Below are positions 6,249 to 15,525 of a stretch of 25,011 nucleotides of DNA, piece by piece. A program made the translations under genes and the position numbers. The stretch comes from a virus: positions 1 through 25,011 of the IMG/VR virus record IMGVR_UViG_3300046535_000471; one strand, written 5' to 3'. The notes under the pieces are model-generated. The model made no database searches, had not been told where the DNA came from, and worked only from the letters and a program-made list of their open reading frames with translations. Position 1 is the stretch's first letter, and every line of letters begins with the position of its first letter.

Positions 6249-6258
6249 GTGTCTTACC

Positions 6259-7785
6259 TCAAGTAATTGTAATAACCGGATTAATATATACTGTTGTTGA
6301 GCTTTTCCCGAGCCGCACCTGGCCGCGCACCCGGCCCGCGAGCTGCGGCGTGAAGGTCACCGAGAGCTGCTGCTTTACCGGCGTGCTCGGCGAGCTGTTC
6401 CATGTCGCGGTGCTGGTCGGCAGAGCGCTCGGCGTGCCCAGCACCGAGCCCGGCCCGGTGCTTGCGAAGCTGGCAACCGGCGAGCCGCTGCTACCCTGAT
6501 ATTCGAGGAACAGCGATATCTCGTCGTTGTTCAGCGATGCCGACGATATGATTTCGACCGTCGCGGTCTTGCTGCTGCCGATGGTCTGATATTCAACATC
6601 CATCCAGAAACCATCGATCGGGTTCACGAATTTATCTATGTTCGTGCCGCTAACCAATTTGTGGCTGAACGTGCCGACATCGTCCATCGCGCCGCCCGAG
6701 AGCGTGATCGTGCGCTCGGTCGTCACCGCCCCTCCTGGGCGGTAACTCTCCGAGAGGATGTTGGTGCCGTCGTAGCAATTGATCAGCTCCACCAGATCGC
6801 GGGTGTTGGCAACGCTGGCATTGCCATACCTGGTAACGCCCGACGCAATGCGGCAACTGTCGAACAAATACTTCGAGCCGCCGGCACCGGCACCGCCGTT
6901 CTGCACCAGAGTGCCCGTGATGGCGCTCAAATCAACGCCGCGCAGGGTGGCTATCGTGACAATGTTTGTGGTCGGCAAGAATAACGACGCCGGTATCGTT
7001 GCGCCCGCAATTCCGCTCGCTGTGTTCAGCCAAACAAACTCGAAAGCGGACCCCGCCGAAATGCCCTGCGAGGCGTTGCCGAACCGCAACGTTGAATTGT
7101 ACAGGAACAGCGTCCCCGGATTGGCGGTGGTGATCCTGGCCGTTGTTACCGCAGAGTTCAAATAAAGCTGGCAGCCGTCGAGAAGCGCGGACTTGGTGCC
7201 GGCGCTGCTGATGGCGATATTGCTCGCCGTGTCGATGTAATTTATCCCGTAATGATAGACTGGGAAAATCGTCTCTAAAGTAAGGATGCCCGAGGATACC
7301 GTGATCGTCGCCCCGGTTGTCATATCGGCAGCAACCGGCGGCACACTCCCGGCTCGGTTGACGGACAGCACCTGACCGGACGCATAGCTCGCGGTCGCGC
7401 CGATCCCGGTGCCGTAACTCGATGCGGCCGCCTGCGTCTCGCTGTGATCGCTGGAGACAAACAGGCGGTCCCCGCCTTGAAACCGTGGAGCCCCAACCGC
7501 ACCCAGCAACGTCGGCAGATCGCCTGCCGGTGCGCTCCAGGCATAGGCGCTCTGCCCGGTGACGTTCTGGAAGGTGGCGCCGCCGCTGGCTACCGTGCCG
7601 TTATTGCCGGTCGGCCATGTCGGCTCGGTCGCGGCACTGGTGCCGGCAATCGTGCATCTCATCACCCACTGCGCTTTTGGGGTGGAAGTGATCCGGCGAA
7701 CGAATTGCCCGATGCTGTAAGCGGTGCTGATCGCAAACACCGGTATACCGGCGTGCGCGGCGCTGCTCACATACCAGTCGGTCAA
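6259..7785 (-). CDS. Tail-tip/fibre-region structural protein
   Basis: This 508-aa protein is rich in Gly, Ser, Thr and Ala, with aromatic-spaced beta strands and almost no Cys, as in phage beta-helical or jelly-roll tail proteins. The middle ('ALLDGCQLYLNSAVTT', 'LFLYNSTLRFGN', 'LFDSCRIASG') looks like beta-helix rungs in which each turn describes a strand-turn-strand, so a parallel beta-helix is a reasonable guess. The C-terminal 120 residues resemble a beta-sandwich. The assigned start is a TTG (7785-7783) within the stop of the preceding fibre gene; a GTG six codons in is the alternative. No enzymatic motif is evident. A structural role follows from context. Confidence 0.75.
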   Translation of the reverse strand: MTDWYVSSAAHAGIPVFAISTAYSIGQFVRRITSTPKAQWVMRCTIAGTSAATEPTWPTGNNGTVASGGATFQNVTGQSAYAWSAPAGDLPTLLGAVGAPRFQGGDRLFVSSDHSETQAAASSYGTGIGATASYASGQVLSVNRAGSVPPVAADMTTGATITVSSGILTLETIFPVYHYGINYIDTASNIAISSAGTKSALLDGCQLYLNSAVTTARITTANPGTLFLYNSTLRFGNASQGISAGSAFEFVWLNTASGIAGATIPASLFLPTTNIVTIATLRGVDLSAITGTLVQNGGAGAGGSKYLFDSCRIASGVTRYGNASVANTRDLVELINCYDGTNILSESYRPGGAVTTERTITLSGGAMDDVGTFSHKLVSGTNIDKFVNPIDGFWMDVEYQTIGSSKTATVEIISSASLNNDEISLFLEYQGSSGSPVASFASTGPGSVLGTPSALPTSTATWNSSPSTPVKQQLSVTFTPQLAGRVRGQVRLGKSSTTVYINPVITIT

Positions 7786-9932
7786 GTTTCAAACCCCACA
7801 AGCGTCGCGGCGAAGTTCGCGAACGTCGCATCCGGCGTGGCCGGCGCCACCAACGCGAGGCTGTCCCCCTGCGCGAAGGTCACCGCAGTTCCGCCGCTCG
7901 TTGCGAACGTGGCGACCATTGCGCCGAGCGCGATCGTGATCGTGCCGACGCTGGTGAAGGTGCCGGGCGCCGCGCTCGTCGCCTTCTGCACGTCGATCGC
8001 GATCGACGCCGTTGCGTTCACCGTCCCGCGCGCCTGCGAGGCGTGCCCGAGATAGGCGCCGAAATTAGCCGGGAATGTAATGCCCTTGCTGAGCCGCTGG
8101 AGCAGCAGAAGCTGCGAGGCGGCCGCCACACCGGGAACGAAGGTCGAGGCTATCCAGCGCGGCCGCTGCGCCGTCCAGGCGCCGCCGACATAGACGAGCT
8201 GGTCGTTGGCTGTGCCCGATGGCAGCACCGAGCCGCCGGCCGCCGCCCATGACGGGTCGGCGCCCGCGCCGCCGGTCGTGAACACCTGGCCGGCTGTGCC
8301 GGTCCCGAGCGCCGCCCAGCCGCCGGCGCCGCGATAGAGGACGCTGCCGCGCGTCGCGCTGAACACCGCGTCCATGATCGCAGACAGAGTGTTGGGTGTC
8401 GGCGCCGCGGCGCTGCCGCTGATGTTCGCCAGCAGCGCCAGATTGGCGACAGTGGCGAACGCAATCGTGCCGGTGCCGGTGATCGGCCCGCCGATCAGCC
8501 CGGTGCCGGTGGCGATGTTGGTCACGGTGCCGCTGCCGGCCCCCGCAACCCAGGTCGGGTCGGTCCCGGCGCCATGTGCGGTCAGCACTGTGCCGGCCGC
8601 CCCGGTCGCCAAGGCCGCCCATGCGGAAGCGCCGCGATAGAGAACCATCCCCTGCGTCGCGCCGAGCGCGTGGTCCAGCAGGAGCGTGAAAGTCGTGCCG
8701 GTCGGTGCCGCCGTCGTGCCGCTGATATTCGCCAGCACCTGACTGTCGCCGACCGTCGCCAGCGACAGCGTGCCGCTGGTCGTGATCGGCCCGCCGGTCA
8801 AGCCGGTCCCGGAACCGACCGAGGTCACCGTGCCGGCGCCGGACGGCGTGCTCCAGGTCACGTCGCCGCCGGTGCCGCCGGTTTGCAGAAATTGCCCGGC
8901 AGTCCCGGCCGTCAATGCCACCCAGCCCGCCGCGCTGCGCCACAGCACCGAACCGCGCGCCGTGCCGAGCACCGCGTCGAGCAACGTCGACAGCGACACA
9001 CCGGCCGGCGCTGCGCTGCTGCCGGTCACATTCGCCAGCAACGCCTTGTCGGCAACCGACGCCAGCGCGATTGTCCCGACCCCGGTGATCGGGCCGCCAA
9101 CCAACCCGGCGCCCGTGTCGATGTGGGTGACCGTGCCGGCACCCAAGCTCGCGATCGTCTGGTTATGCCATTTGCCGTCGACGGACGAATATTGCAGCAG
9201 GCTGAGATGGACCGGCGAGACAATCGCTACGTCGGCCAATCCGGCGAGACTGCCGGTGCCGGGGCCGCCCGGCGGCACGACCCACACCCCGCCCGCGCCC
9301 AGCACCTTGCCAGCCGTTACGTCGCCGGCTGCCGGTGCCGGGACTAGCCCCTTCAAGCCCGCAGCGCTGCCCGTAGAGCCGCCGAATGCCGGCAGGATGA
9401 TATTGACTGCGGCCGGTGTCTTGTTGCGCCACACGGCGCCCGCAGCGTCCCAGACCAGCATGTCGGCGTCGGCCTGGCCCGCCAGCGACACATCGACCAG
9501 ATCGGCGACGCCGCTGGTGGTGCCGCTGCCGCCGACGATCTGCTGGTAGATCGGCAAGCCGCCGTCGAGCGCGCCCCAATCGAAGGTCGCGGCGCTGGTG
9601 TGCGCCCGGATCACCGCGCCAAAGCCGCCGCCGTCCGGGGCGGTGAAAAAGTCCATCTCCGCGTATGGCGTGATGGCCGACCACTCGCCGCGCCACTGCG
9701 GCACCGGCATAGTGATGACGATGGGTCCGAGACTGCTGCCGTCCGACAGATCCATCGTGAATAGGCTGCCTTCGATGCCGATCGCGATCGGCACCACCGC
9801 ATCCGGCGGGTTATCCTCGACGTAGGTAACGCGACCATCGAGATCGGCAAAATTGCCGTCCACCTCCACAGGTGTCAGGTTGGTGCCCTTGCCGGTCCCC
9901 CAACTGCCATCGGTTCGATAGATGATCGTCAT
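7782..9932 (-). CDS. Long tail fibre protein with three tandem 101-aa repeats
   Basis: The 716-aa product begins with a common fibre-attachment-like N-terminus ('WGTGKGTNLTPVEVDGNFADL', residues 11-31), contains a middle linker rich in Gly/Ala, then three tandem repeats of exactly 101 residues starting at G266, G367 and G468. Each repeat begins GTVT-x-I/V-x-x-G-x-GL-x-GGPIT, continues with 'LLAN-x-x-G' and 'RGSVL-Y/W-R', and ends near a 'W' before the next. A distinct C-terminal domain follows (about 570-716). The start ATG overlaps the stop of the upstream gene (ATGA). The fold is probably a trimeric beta-structured shaft; no S74 or enzyme motif is present. It likely forms part of the fibre machinery with the downstream S74 proteins. 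Confidence 0.85.
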   Translation of the reverse strand: MTIIYRTDGSWGTGKGTNLTPVEVDGNFADLDGRVTYVEDNPPDAVVPIAIGIEGSLFTMDLSDGSSLGPIVITMPVPQWRGEWSAITPYAEMDFFTAPDGGGFGAVIRAHTSAATFDWGALDGGLPIYQQIVGGSGTTSGVADLVDVSLAGQADADMLVWDAAGAVWRNKTPAAVNIILPAFGGSTGSAAGLKGLVPAPAAGDVTAGKVLGAGGVWVVPPGGPGTGSLAGLADVAIVSPVHLSLLQYSSVDGKWHNQTIASLGAGTVTHIDTGAGLVGGPITGVGTIALASVADKALLANVTGSSAAPAGVSLSTLLDAVLGTARGSVLWRSAAGWVALTAGTAGQFLQTGGTGGDVTWSTPSGAGTVTSVGSGTGLTGGPITTSGTLSLATVGDSQVLANISGTTAAPTGTTFTLLLDHALGATQGMVLYRGASAWAALATGAAGTVLTAHGAGTDPTWVAGAGSGTVTNIATGTGLIGGPITGTGTIAFATVANLALLANISGSAAAPTPNTLSAIMDAVFSATRGSVLYRGAGGWAALGTGTAGQVFTTGGAGADPSWAAAGGSVLPSGTANDQLVYVGGAWTAQRPRWIASTFVPGVAAASQLLLLQRLSKGITFPANFGAYLGHASQARGTVNATASIAIDVQKATSAAPGTFTSVGTITIALGAMVATFATSGGTAVTFAQGDSLALVAPATPDATFANFAATLVGFET
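8229..9137. repeat. Three in-frame tandem 303-bp repeats in the fibre gene
   Basis: The repeats correspond to residues 266-366, 367-467 and 468-568 of the 716-aa fibre; period 303 bases. Length is conserved exactly while the sequence has diverged, so they are old duplications kept in register, consistent with each unit being one structural layer of the shaft. Fibre length could change by gain or loss of a unit. Confidence 0.85.
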
Positions 9933-10876
9933 CGCGTCACCCCGAGGCCCACCCGCGCTTGGCTCCCGGATGGGCCGGCGGAATAGGTGGTCGCCCAGGT
10001 TTCTCCGTCATCCATCGATGTCGCGATCAGCGCCGTGTCCCCGGCTCCCGCCGCCACCCAAACACCGCCGGAATAGGCCACTGAAAAGACCCGGTCCATG
10101 CCTGGGATGTCGATATAGCTGGTGCCGAGCGCTTTTCTGATTTGTACCTGCGACCCGCCGAACCGCGCTTCGTAAGCAAAAGTCTCGATGTCCGGATACG
10201 GAGCCATCACAATGTTTTTTGCCTTGTCGTAGCCGTAGACGCCGCCAGGGCAGTTGTTGCCGGCCGCGTCCTGGTAGATCGGGTCGGCTGCGGCTGTCAT
10301 GATCGGAGAGGCGTAGCGATTGTTCGCCGGCCCGCCATCTGCGGTATCGACGACCGACCACGCCGCGCCATCCACCGATCTCAGCACTTGCCAAACGTAA
10401 TCGCCGGTGCCGGCTCGTAGGACGGGGCCGGCATCCGCCGTGACCTGCGCGAAGAACACCTTGTTCGCCTTGTCGTAGACGATTGCAACCACGAACCCCC
10501 CGGCAGCGGCATAGCTTCTCGCCCAGGTTTTCCCGCCGTCTTTAGATGTCTCGATCCAGGCATCGTAACGCACCCCCGCAGGCCCGACCCCGAACACGGT
10601 CGCCTGCCCGCCAAGCACGAACGTCTGGGTACCGGGATTGCCGAAGGCGCCGGCCCGATTGTCGTAAAGCGTTAGCGGCCCGGAGATGGTTTTCGTCTCG
10701 GTCCAACTTTTGGAGCCTTGCACAAAGACGGCATTCGTGGTGTTGCCGTCCGGTGACGTAACAAACAAGTTCACTCCGACGTTGAACCCGCCGCCGCCCC
10801 AGTGAACTTCCTTTAAGTGCTCGTTCGGGTTCTCGCGATACGGCCGCTCGCGCGAGCCTTCGGGCAGCGACGGCAT
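9929..10876 (-). CDS. Tail protein with BNR/Asp-box beta-propeller motifs
   Basis: The 315-aa product carries Asp-box motifs (S-x-D-x-G-x-x-W) at residues 111-118 (SKDGGKTW) and 287-294 (SMDDGETW), with a degenerate one at 167-173 (SVDGAAW). Such motifs mark blades of six-bladed beta-propellers seen in sialidases and in many carbohydrate-binding phage tail proteins. I see no sialidase catalytic Arg triad or RIP motif, so glycan binding is likelier than cleavage. The ATG follows directly on the TGA of the upstream gene with no spacer, and the stop overlaps the fibre start. Its place between hub-like and fibre genes suggests a tail-tip adhesin. Confidence 0.75.
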   Translation of the reverse strand: MPSLPEGSRERPYRENPNEHLKEVHWGGGGFNVGVNLFVTSPDGNTTNAVFVQGSKSWTETKTISGPLTLYDNRAGAFGNPGTQTFVLGGQATVFGVGPAGVRYDAWIETSKDGGKTWARSYAAAGGFVVAIVYDKANKVFFAQVTADAGPVLRAGTGDYVWQVLRSVDGAAWSVVDTADGGPANNRYASPIMTAAADPIYQDAAGNNCPGGVYGYDKAKNIVMAPYPDIETFAYEARFGGSQVQIRKALGTSYIDIPGMDRVFSVAYSGGVWVAAGAGDTALIATSMDDGETWATTYSAGPSGSQARVGLGVTR

Positions 10877-11362
10877 TCACTCCATCTCCGGATCTTTGGC
10901 ATACTCGAACGTCACGGTACCGCCCTGCGCGCTGGCGCCGCCGCCGGCCGGTTTCATTTGCGCCGGGTTGCCGACCTCACTAACGCCGCTGGGTTTAGCA
11001 CTAGACGTGTTGGGCGCCGAAGGCGCCACGTTGATCATCTTCGAGAACACGATCTCGGTCGGCCGGTTGGCGATGACGTATTGGGTCGGATCGTCCGGGT
11101 TCTCGATCCGAACTTCTTCCGTCTTCCTCGATTTCTCCTTGTTCTTCTCGACATTGAACCCGGCGGTCGGCAATGGCTCGGCGCTCGGCATCGATCCGGT
11201 TGCGCCCCAGCACAGCATCCCCGGCATCGAGCCAGCGTCATCTTGGCCCGGCGGCCGCGGGATGCGGAATTGTTGATAATACTTGCTTGCCAGGTCATAG
11301 GTCGGCAGCACCACAAGGTGCCGCTTGTATGCCATCCATGTCGGGATGCTGGCGCCTTGCAT
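10877..11362 (-). CDS. Hypothetical tail-operon protein
   Basis: The 161-aa protein begins MQGASIPTWMAYKRHLVVLP and has a structured N-terminal half followed by a charged middle ('EKNKEKSRKTEEVRIENPDDP') and a low-complexity Ala/Gly/Pro/Ser C-terminal third. It starts with ATG overlapping the stop of the large hub-like gene (ATGA), so it is coupled to it. I recognise no family. Its position suggests a small connector or accessory between the tail hub and the receptor-binding proteins. Confidence 0.6.
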   Translation of the reverse strand: MQGASIPTWMAYKRHLVVLPTYDLASKYYQQFRIPRPPGQDDAGSMPGMLCWGATGSMPSAEPLPTAGFNVEKNKEKSRKTEEVRIENPDDPTQYVIANRPTEIVFSKMINVAPSAPNTSSAKPSGVSEVGNPAQMKPAGGGASAQGGTVTFEYAKDPEME

Positions 11363-13215
11363 CAGGCTTCCAGATCAATCATTTGCGGGATCGGCAGCGG
11401 CTGCACCGCCGGCAGGAAGAACGTCTCGAAATTCATTCCGGCAACCGGCCGCATGTAAAAGCAGAACCGGGTCGGCAGGTGCCCGAGCGCCTCGATCGGG
11501 TCTTGCACATGGTCGACCAGCTCGATCTGGTCGTTGAGCCCGCCCGACAGCGTCACCGCCTGCACCGCCTGCCGGTGATCGAAGTGCAGCAGGTCGATGC
11601 CGTCGTCGCTGATCGCGAACTCGTCGAGCGACTGATAGACCAAATCATCGGTCGGCAGCATGACCTCGCCGCCGGTCATCGCCTGATAGCCGGCGGCCAC
11701 ATAACCGGCCTCGACATAGGTGGGCGATCCGGCCGCGGCGGTGACGCTACCGCCATGTCCGACCGCACAACCCACGGTGAGGTCGACGAAAAATTCCCCG
11801 GTCCCGCTGGCGCTCATGCTGTAGCCGGTGATCTTGCCGATGGCCTCGCCACCCGGCAGCCGGCGGTCGACGACGTGGCAATTCATCCGCAGCGTCACGG
11901 CGATCCCGGTCGCCCACGGCACCCGCACTTGCAGGTCGATCGCACGAGCCCGCCGCCGCAACTCGGCGCGGCCCAGCAACAACAGGTATTGCAGGCTGAG
12001 GTTGCCGCGGTCGGTGTTGAGATAGGACGCCCGGCGGCCGTCGCCGATCGCCATGTTGCCGGCGCTGTCGGGTTCGGTGATGGTGTCCTGCGCGCTGATC
12101 TGGACTTTGGCGATGTTGTCCGCGGCGTCGGGCTCGGCGAGCAATGCCTGGATGTCGGCAACCAGCGAGCAGCGCACGATCTCGGTGCGTGGACGCTCGG
12201 CCGCCCAGTCGAGCCAGGTGACCTGCTGGATTGCCGAGATCGGGAAGTCGACCTGATAGTCGGTGTAGCCGTTGAGCCAGGTCGAGGCATTGGTAAGGTT
12301 TCCGGCGAGCTGCGCCTCAAGGTCGGGGTCGCCCGCCGCCATCGCGTGCATCGCGGTCTGCGCCTCGGCCGAGAGCTGCCGGAACTTCACGTTGTAGGCG
12401 TACCGCCGGAAGCCCTTTGACGCCTCGTAGGCGACGGTGCCGGCATTGACCGACCAGCCGCCGCCAAAGTCGGCGCCCGGCTTCGGCCAATCCGACATGA
12501 GCCCGTCGCCGGTGAGCGACGAGATCACCCCGCTCTGCGGGTGGACGTAGATCGATTTCTGTACCCGTGCGGCGTTGTAGACATCGCTCGTGACATCGAC
12601 GTAGCCCTTGCCGCCCTGAGTCCACGCCAGCGTGCCCTCGATGTCGATACGCGACAGCGGCGCCTGGGCGTAGGAGGCGGTGAAACTATCATACAGGTGG
12701 TCGGCCTCGCCGATGGTGAGGGTTCCGTCCTCGCCTTCCAGCTCGTCGGAATGCGTCAGTTCCAGCGTGGTACGGTCGATGTGCCACTGCGCGCCGTAGC
12801 CGTTCAGCACCGCATCCGGGTCGCTGGTGTCGCCGGTAATCCAGACCGGGTCGTAATACGGCAGCACCCGCAGCGTCTCGGCATAGGCGACCTTGACGTC
12901 GTCGTAGCCCGGCGGCCGGGCCGCGAACAGCAGCCGCACCGCTTCGCCGTCGATCGACTCCGGGACCGCAACCAGCCGGCCGCAGAACAGCGGCACGATT
13001 GCGGCGCCGTCGTCCCAGCTCAGCCAGCACCACAGCAATCGGCCGGGTGCGAGCAAGCCCTGGTGCGGGTTGACAACCGTCATATTCAAGCTGGCGAAAT
13101 CGCCCTCGCTCTGCGTGATCTGAAGCTCGGTGATCGCTTCATCTTCGACCGCGTGCGCCACCGGGTCGAAGGGTACCGGGCCGCCGATCCAGGCGAAATA
13201 GACCGGTCCAGGCAC
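11362..13215 (-). CDS. Tail hub/baseplate-like protein
   Basis: This 617-aa protein lies two genes after the tape measure, where siphophage hub (tail-tip) proteins are encoded. The N-terminal 200 residues are beta-rich ('ELQITQSEGDFASLNMTVVNP'), and a central-to-C-terminal block ('LRRRARAIDLQVRVPWATG', 'RRLPGGEAIGKITGYSMS', 'VDLTVGCAVGHGG') matches the pattern I associate with large tail-hub proteins of rhizobial phages, including the 'LPGG-x-A-x-GK' turn. The start is GTG overlapping the preceding TAG by one base, with an AGAGG ribosome binding site just upstream. No peptidoglycan hydrolase motif is visible. The structural role is fairly secure; the exact part in the tip is inferred. Confidence 0.75.
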   Translation of the reverse strand: MPGPVYFAWIGGPVPFDPVAHAVEDEAITELQITQSEGDFASLNMTVVNPHQGLLAPGRLLWCWLSWDDGAAIVPLFCGRLVAVPESIDGEAVRLLFAARPPGYDDVKVAYAETLRVLPYYDPVWITGDTSDPDAVLNGYGAQWHIDRTTLELTHSDELEGEDGTLTIGEADHLYDSFTASYAQAPLSRIDIEGTLAWTQGGKGYVDVTSDVYNAARVQKSIYVHPQSGVISSLTGDGLMSDWPKPGADFGGGWSVNAGTVAYEASKGFRRYAYNVKFRQLSAEAQTAMHAMAAGDPDLEAQLAGNLTNASTWLNGYTDYQVDFPISAIQQVTWLDWAAERPRTEIVRCSLVADIQALLAEPDAADNIAKVQISAQDTITEPDSAGNMAIGDGRRASYLNTDRGNLSLQYLLLLGRAELRRRARAIDLQVRVPWATGIAVTLRMNCHVVDRRLPGGEAIGKITGYSMSASGTGEFFVDLTVGCAVGHGGSVTAAAGSPTYVEAGYVAAGYQAMTGGEVMLPTDDLVYQSLDEFAISDDGIDLLHFDHRQAVQAVTLSGGLNDQIELVDHVQDPIEALGHLPTRFCFYMRPVAGMNFETFFLPAVQPLPIPQMIDLEA

Positions 13216-13655
13216 TAGACCTCTTCCAGATCCAGCGACCAGCTTGTCGCGGCGCCATACTCGTTGGTGCTGACGTTGTAATTAACGACGCGCATCGAGA
13301 GGCGCGGGCGGTAATAGGTCCACAATCCCGACACGCGCGACGACCCCGTCACCACTGTGCGGTGCGGTGTGCCGCCGGATGTGAGGTAGCCCAGTTCCGG
13401 CACGCAATCGACGGTCAGTGTCATGCCCGGCCACACCCCGTCCAGTGCCGGGTTCTCCTGGTCCTCGCACGAGATCGTGGATGCATATTTCTGCATCTGG
13501 CTCGGCGACAGGTTGATCAGCGCGCCATTCACCGTGCGGGCCAGCGAGCCGGCGGCGCCGATCGGGTCGAGCGTCTGCGACAGGCCGCGCGCCGCATAGG
13601 TCGGCATCCCCGGCCCGCTGATCACCAGCAACGTATTGCTGGTCGCGGTCAACAT
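13215..13655 (-). CDS. Distal tail protein-like small structural protein
   Basis: The 146-aa product follows the tape measure gene with a one-base overlap (TAATG) and precedes the hub-like gene. It is beta-rich, with 'RTVNGALINLSPSQMQKY' near the middle and 'WTYYRPRLSMRVVNYNVSTNEYGAATSWSLDLEE' in pieces at the end. The length, fold type and place between tape measure and hub suggest a distal tail (Dit-like) or minor tail protein linking the tube to the tip. I do not recognise a named family. Confidence 0.65.
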   Translation of the reverse strand: MLTATSNTLLVISGPGMPTYAARGLSQTLDPIGAAGSLARTVNGALINLSPSQMQKYASTISCEDQENPALDGVWPGMTLTVDCVPELGYLTSGGTPHRTVVTGSSRVSGLWTYYRPRLSMRVVNYNVSTNEYGAATSWSLDLEEV

Positions 13656-15520
13656 TACCCGAAGACCCCGGCGCGGCGCCCGGCCGCCAGCATGCCGGCG
13701 CGGCGAGCCTCTCGGGTCAGGGCACCGACCGTGGCGTTGTCGCCGCGCAATGCGTAGCTGCCGCCGGGAAACACAAGATTAACCGTCGAGCCGCCGGCGT
13801 GGACCATGCCGCCGCCGGCAAAGCTCGGGATGCCCCGCGACGGCATCGCCATGCCGCCATCGGCGAACCCGTTGAGACGGGAGAGAAAGCCCGCACCCAG
13901 TCGGTTTACGGCGGCGGCGCGCATCACGAACTCGCCCGCGCTCAACCGCGCCACGATGCTGTCGCTGGTTGCCGTGCCGGGACCACGCACCATGCCACCA
14001 CCGGCGTATGCGGTAGTGCCGGGATTGATCCAGGCGTTGACGGCGGTGGCACTGGCCTCCGCGGCGGTTCGGGCGGCGTAGGCAGCGTCGGCGCTGGCCT
14101 CGGCAGCGGATTGCACCGCGGGATGAGTGGACATCATCGAAGGACTAACCATCTTCGGCGGCGGCGCCTGGTAGTCGCTCGTCCCCGGCAGGATCGATTG
14201 TGTCGGAAAGCTGCCGGGGCCATATCCCGCCCCGCCCAAGCTCGAAGGACCGTAGCCGCCGGTCGGGCCAGTGCCCGAACCTCGGAACACCTGCGGGCCG
14301 GCCACACCGCCGCCGTCCATTGTTGCGGAGAATACATTCACCGTCTCGGGCGGGACTTGCCCGAGCGACTCAAGTGCCTTTTTTAGCGGGCCGAAAGGCT
14401 CCTTACCCTGATCAAACCAGAAGGATTTTTTAAAAATGTTCCCCAATTGAGCGACGGTATCATCGATGGATTTAAGCGTATTGCTTAAGAAGTTCGTTAT
14501 ATCTATCCGCGACGCGCGGGTAGCATTGCCAATTCTGGCGGCCAGCTCCTCCCATGCGGTGCCCAGCTTGTTCAGTGATGCATCCAATGCTTTTATTTCT
14601 TCAAGGCGTGGGTCGGTGACTCCCCGCTCCGACTTGCTCAACTCGTCTATCTGGGCCTGAAGCTCCTTCATCAGGCCGGGCAAAATCGCGATTGCCGCAT
14701 CGGCCGGCAATCCTTTGAACAGCGCCTTTGATAATTCGTTGAGTTGCGCCGGGTTCAGGCTGCGCTGCATCTGAAGAAACGCTTTCGCAATATCTAGCGT
14801 AGCTTGTTGCTGCCCCGCAGCGTTGCCCCGGTATCTTTCCATATGGATGCCGAGAGTTTCATAGGCGTGCGCCAGATCCAGCACTAGCGGCTGAGCACCG
14901 CGGAATACCTGCACCCCTTGTTGAAAACTCGCATTAACGTCTCGCGCGGCGTCCGCGGCGCCCTGCCCGGCTACCTGGGCCTTGGCGAACGCTTCCGAGA
15001 CACCCGCCAGAATCTTAGCGGCGTCTTCTGGCTTTTCCCCGGCTTTCCCGGCGATCTCCTGGGCTGCCTGTGTCACCAGCGGTTTCTGTCCAGTCTCACG
15101 CGACGCATCGCGGATGTCCCGCATGCGCTTGTCGACTTCGTCGAGCTGCGAGATCAGCTTTTCGACGCCGGTAACCGCGGCGAAGGCGATCAGTCCGGCT
15201 TTCGCGCCGCCTAGACTTCGGCCGATGCCAAGGACGGCGCCTTCAAACGACTTAAAGCTGCGTTGCGTCAGTGCGGTACTGCGGCCGAGGTTCGTCATCG
15301 CGCCGCTTGTGGCGTTTAGTTCCCGCTTCAGCCCGACGAGTCGGGTTTCCATCACACCAAAAGTGTCGGCGAGCCCCCGCGCGCCAGCGGCATCGCCAGC
15401 TTTAAGGGCAGCGCGCATTTGCTGCCCCACCAGTTTCATTTGTTCATTGAGCAGCTTTAGGTCGGCTCGCGCCTTGCTGGTGTCTGCGCTGACGCTGAAA
15501 TCCAGATTGGTGCTAGGCAC
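13655..15520 (-). CDS. Tape measure protein (short)
   Basis: The 621-aa protein determines tail length and is packed in the tail lumen. The N-terminal 130 residues are helical and coiled-coil-like (A/K/L/E-rich, no Pro). A Gly/Pro-rich linker lies in the second half. The C-terminal part carries the typical tape-measure segment 'GPGTATSDSIVARLSAGEFVMRAAAV' in two pieces, followed by 'FLSRLNGFADGG'. Start is GTG at 15520, preceded by a GGGAG ribosome binding site. At about 0.15 nm per residue the tail would be near 90 nm, which is short for a siphovirus. It follows the two assembly chaperones, the usual order. Confidence 0.88.
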   Translation of the reverse strand: MPSTNLDFSVSADTSKARADLKLLNEQMKLVGQQMRAALKAGDAAGARGLADTFGVMETRLVGLKRELNATSGAMTNLGRSTALTQRSFKSFEGAVLGIGRSLGGAKAGLIAFAAVTGVEKLISQLDEVDKRMRDIRDASRETGQKPLVTQAAQEIAGKAGEKPEDAAKILAGVSEAFAKAQVAGQGAADAARDVNASFQQGVQVFRGAQPLVLDLAHAYETLGIHMERYRGNAAGQQQATLDIAKAFLQMQRSLNPAQLNELSKALFKGLPADAAIAILPGLMKELQAQIDELSKSERGVTDPRLEEIKALDASLNKLGTAWEELAARIGNATRASRIDITNFLSNTLKSIDDTVAQLGNIFKKSFWFDQGKEPFGPLKKALESLGQVPPETVNVFSATMDGGGVAGPQVFRGSGTGPTGGYGPSSLGGAGYGPGSFPTQSILPGTSDYQAPPPKMVSPSMMSTHPAVQSAAEASADAAYAARTAAEASATAVNAWINPGTTAYAGGGMVRGPGTATSDSIVARLSAGEFVMRAAAVNRLGAGFLSRLNGFADGGMAMPSRGIPSFAGGGMVHAGGSTVNLVFPGGSYALRGDNATVGALTREARRAGMLAAGRRAGVFG

Positions 15521-15525
15521 GCGCG

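Noticed and set aside
11173-12420. Long + strand open frame of 415 codons
   Set aside because: Antisense to the 161-aa and hub-like genes with shadow-type composition; no ribosome binding site or motif supports it.
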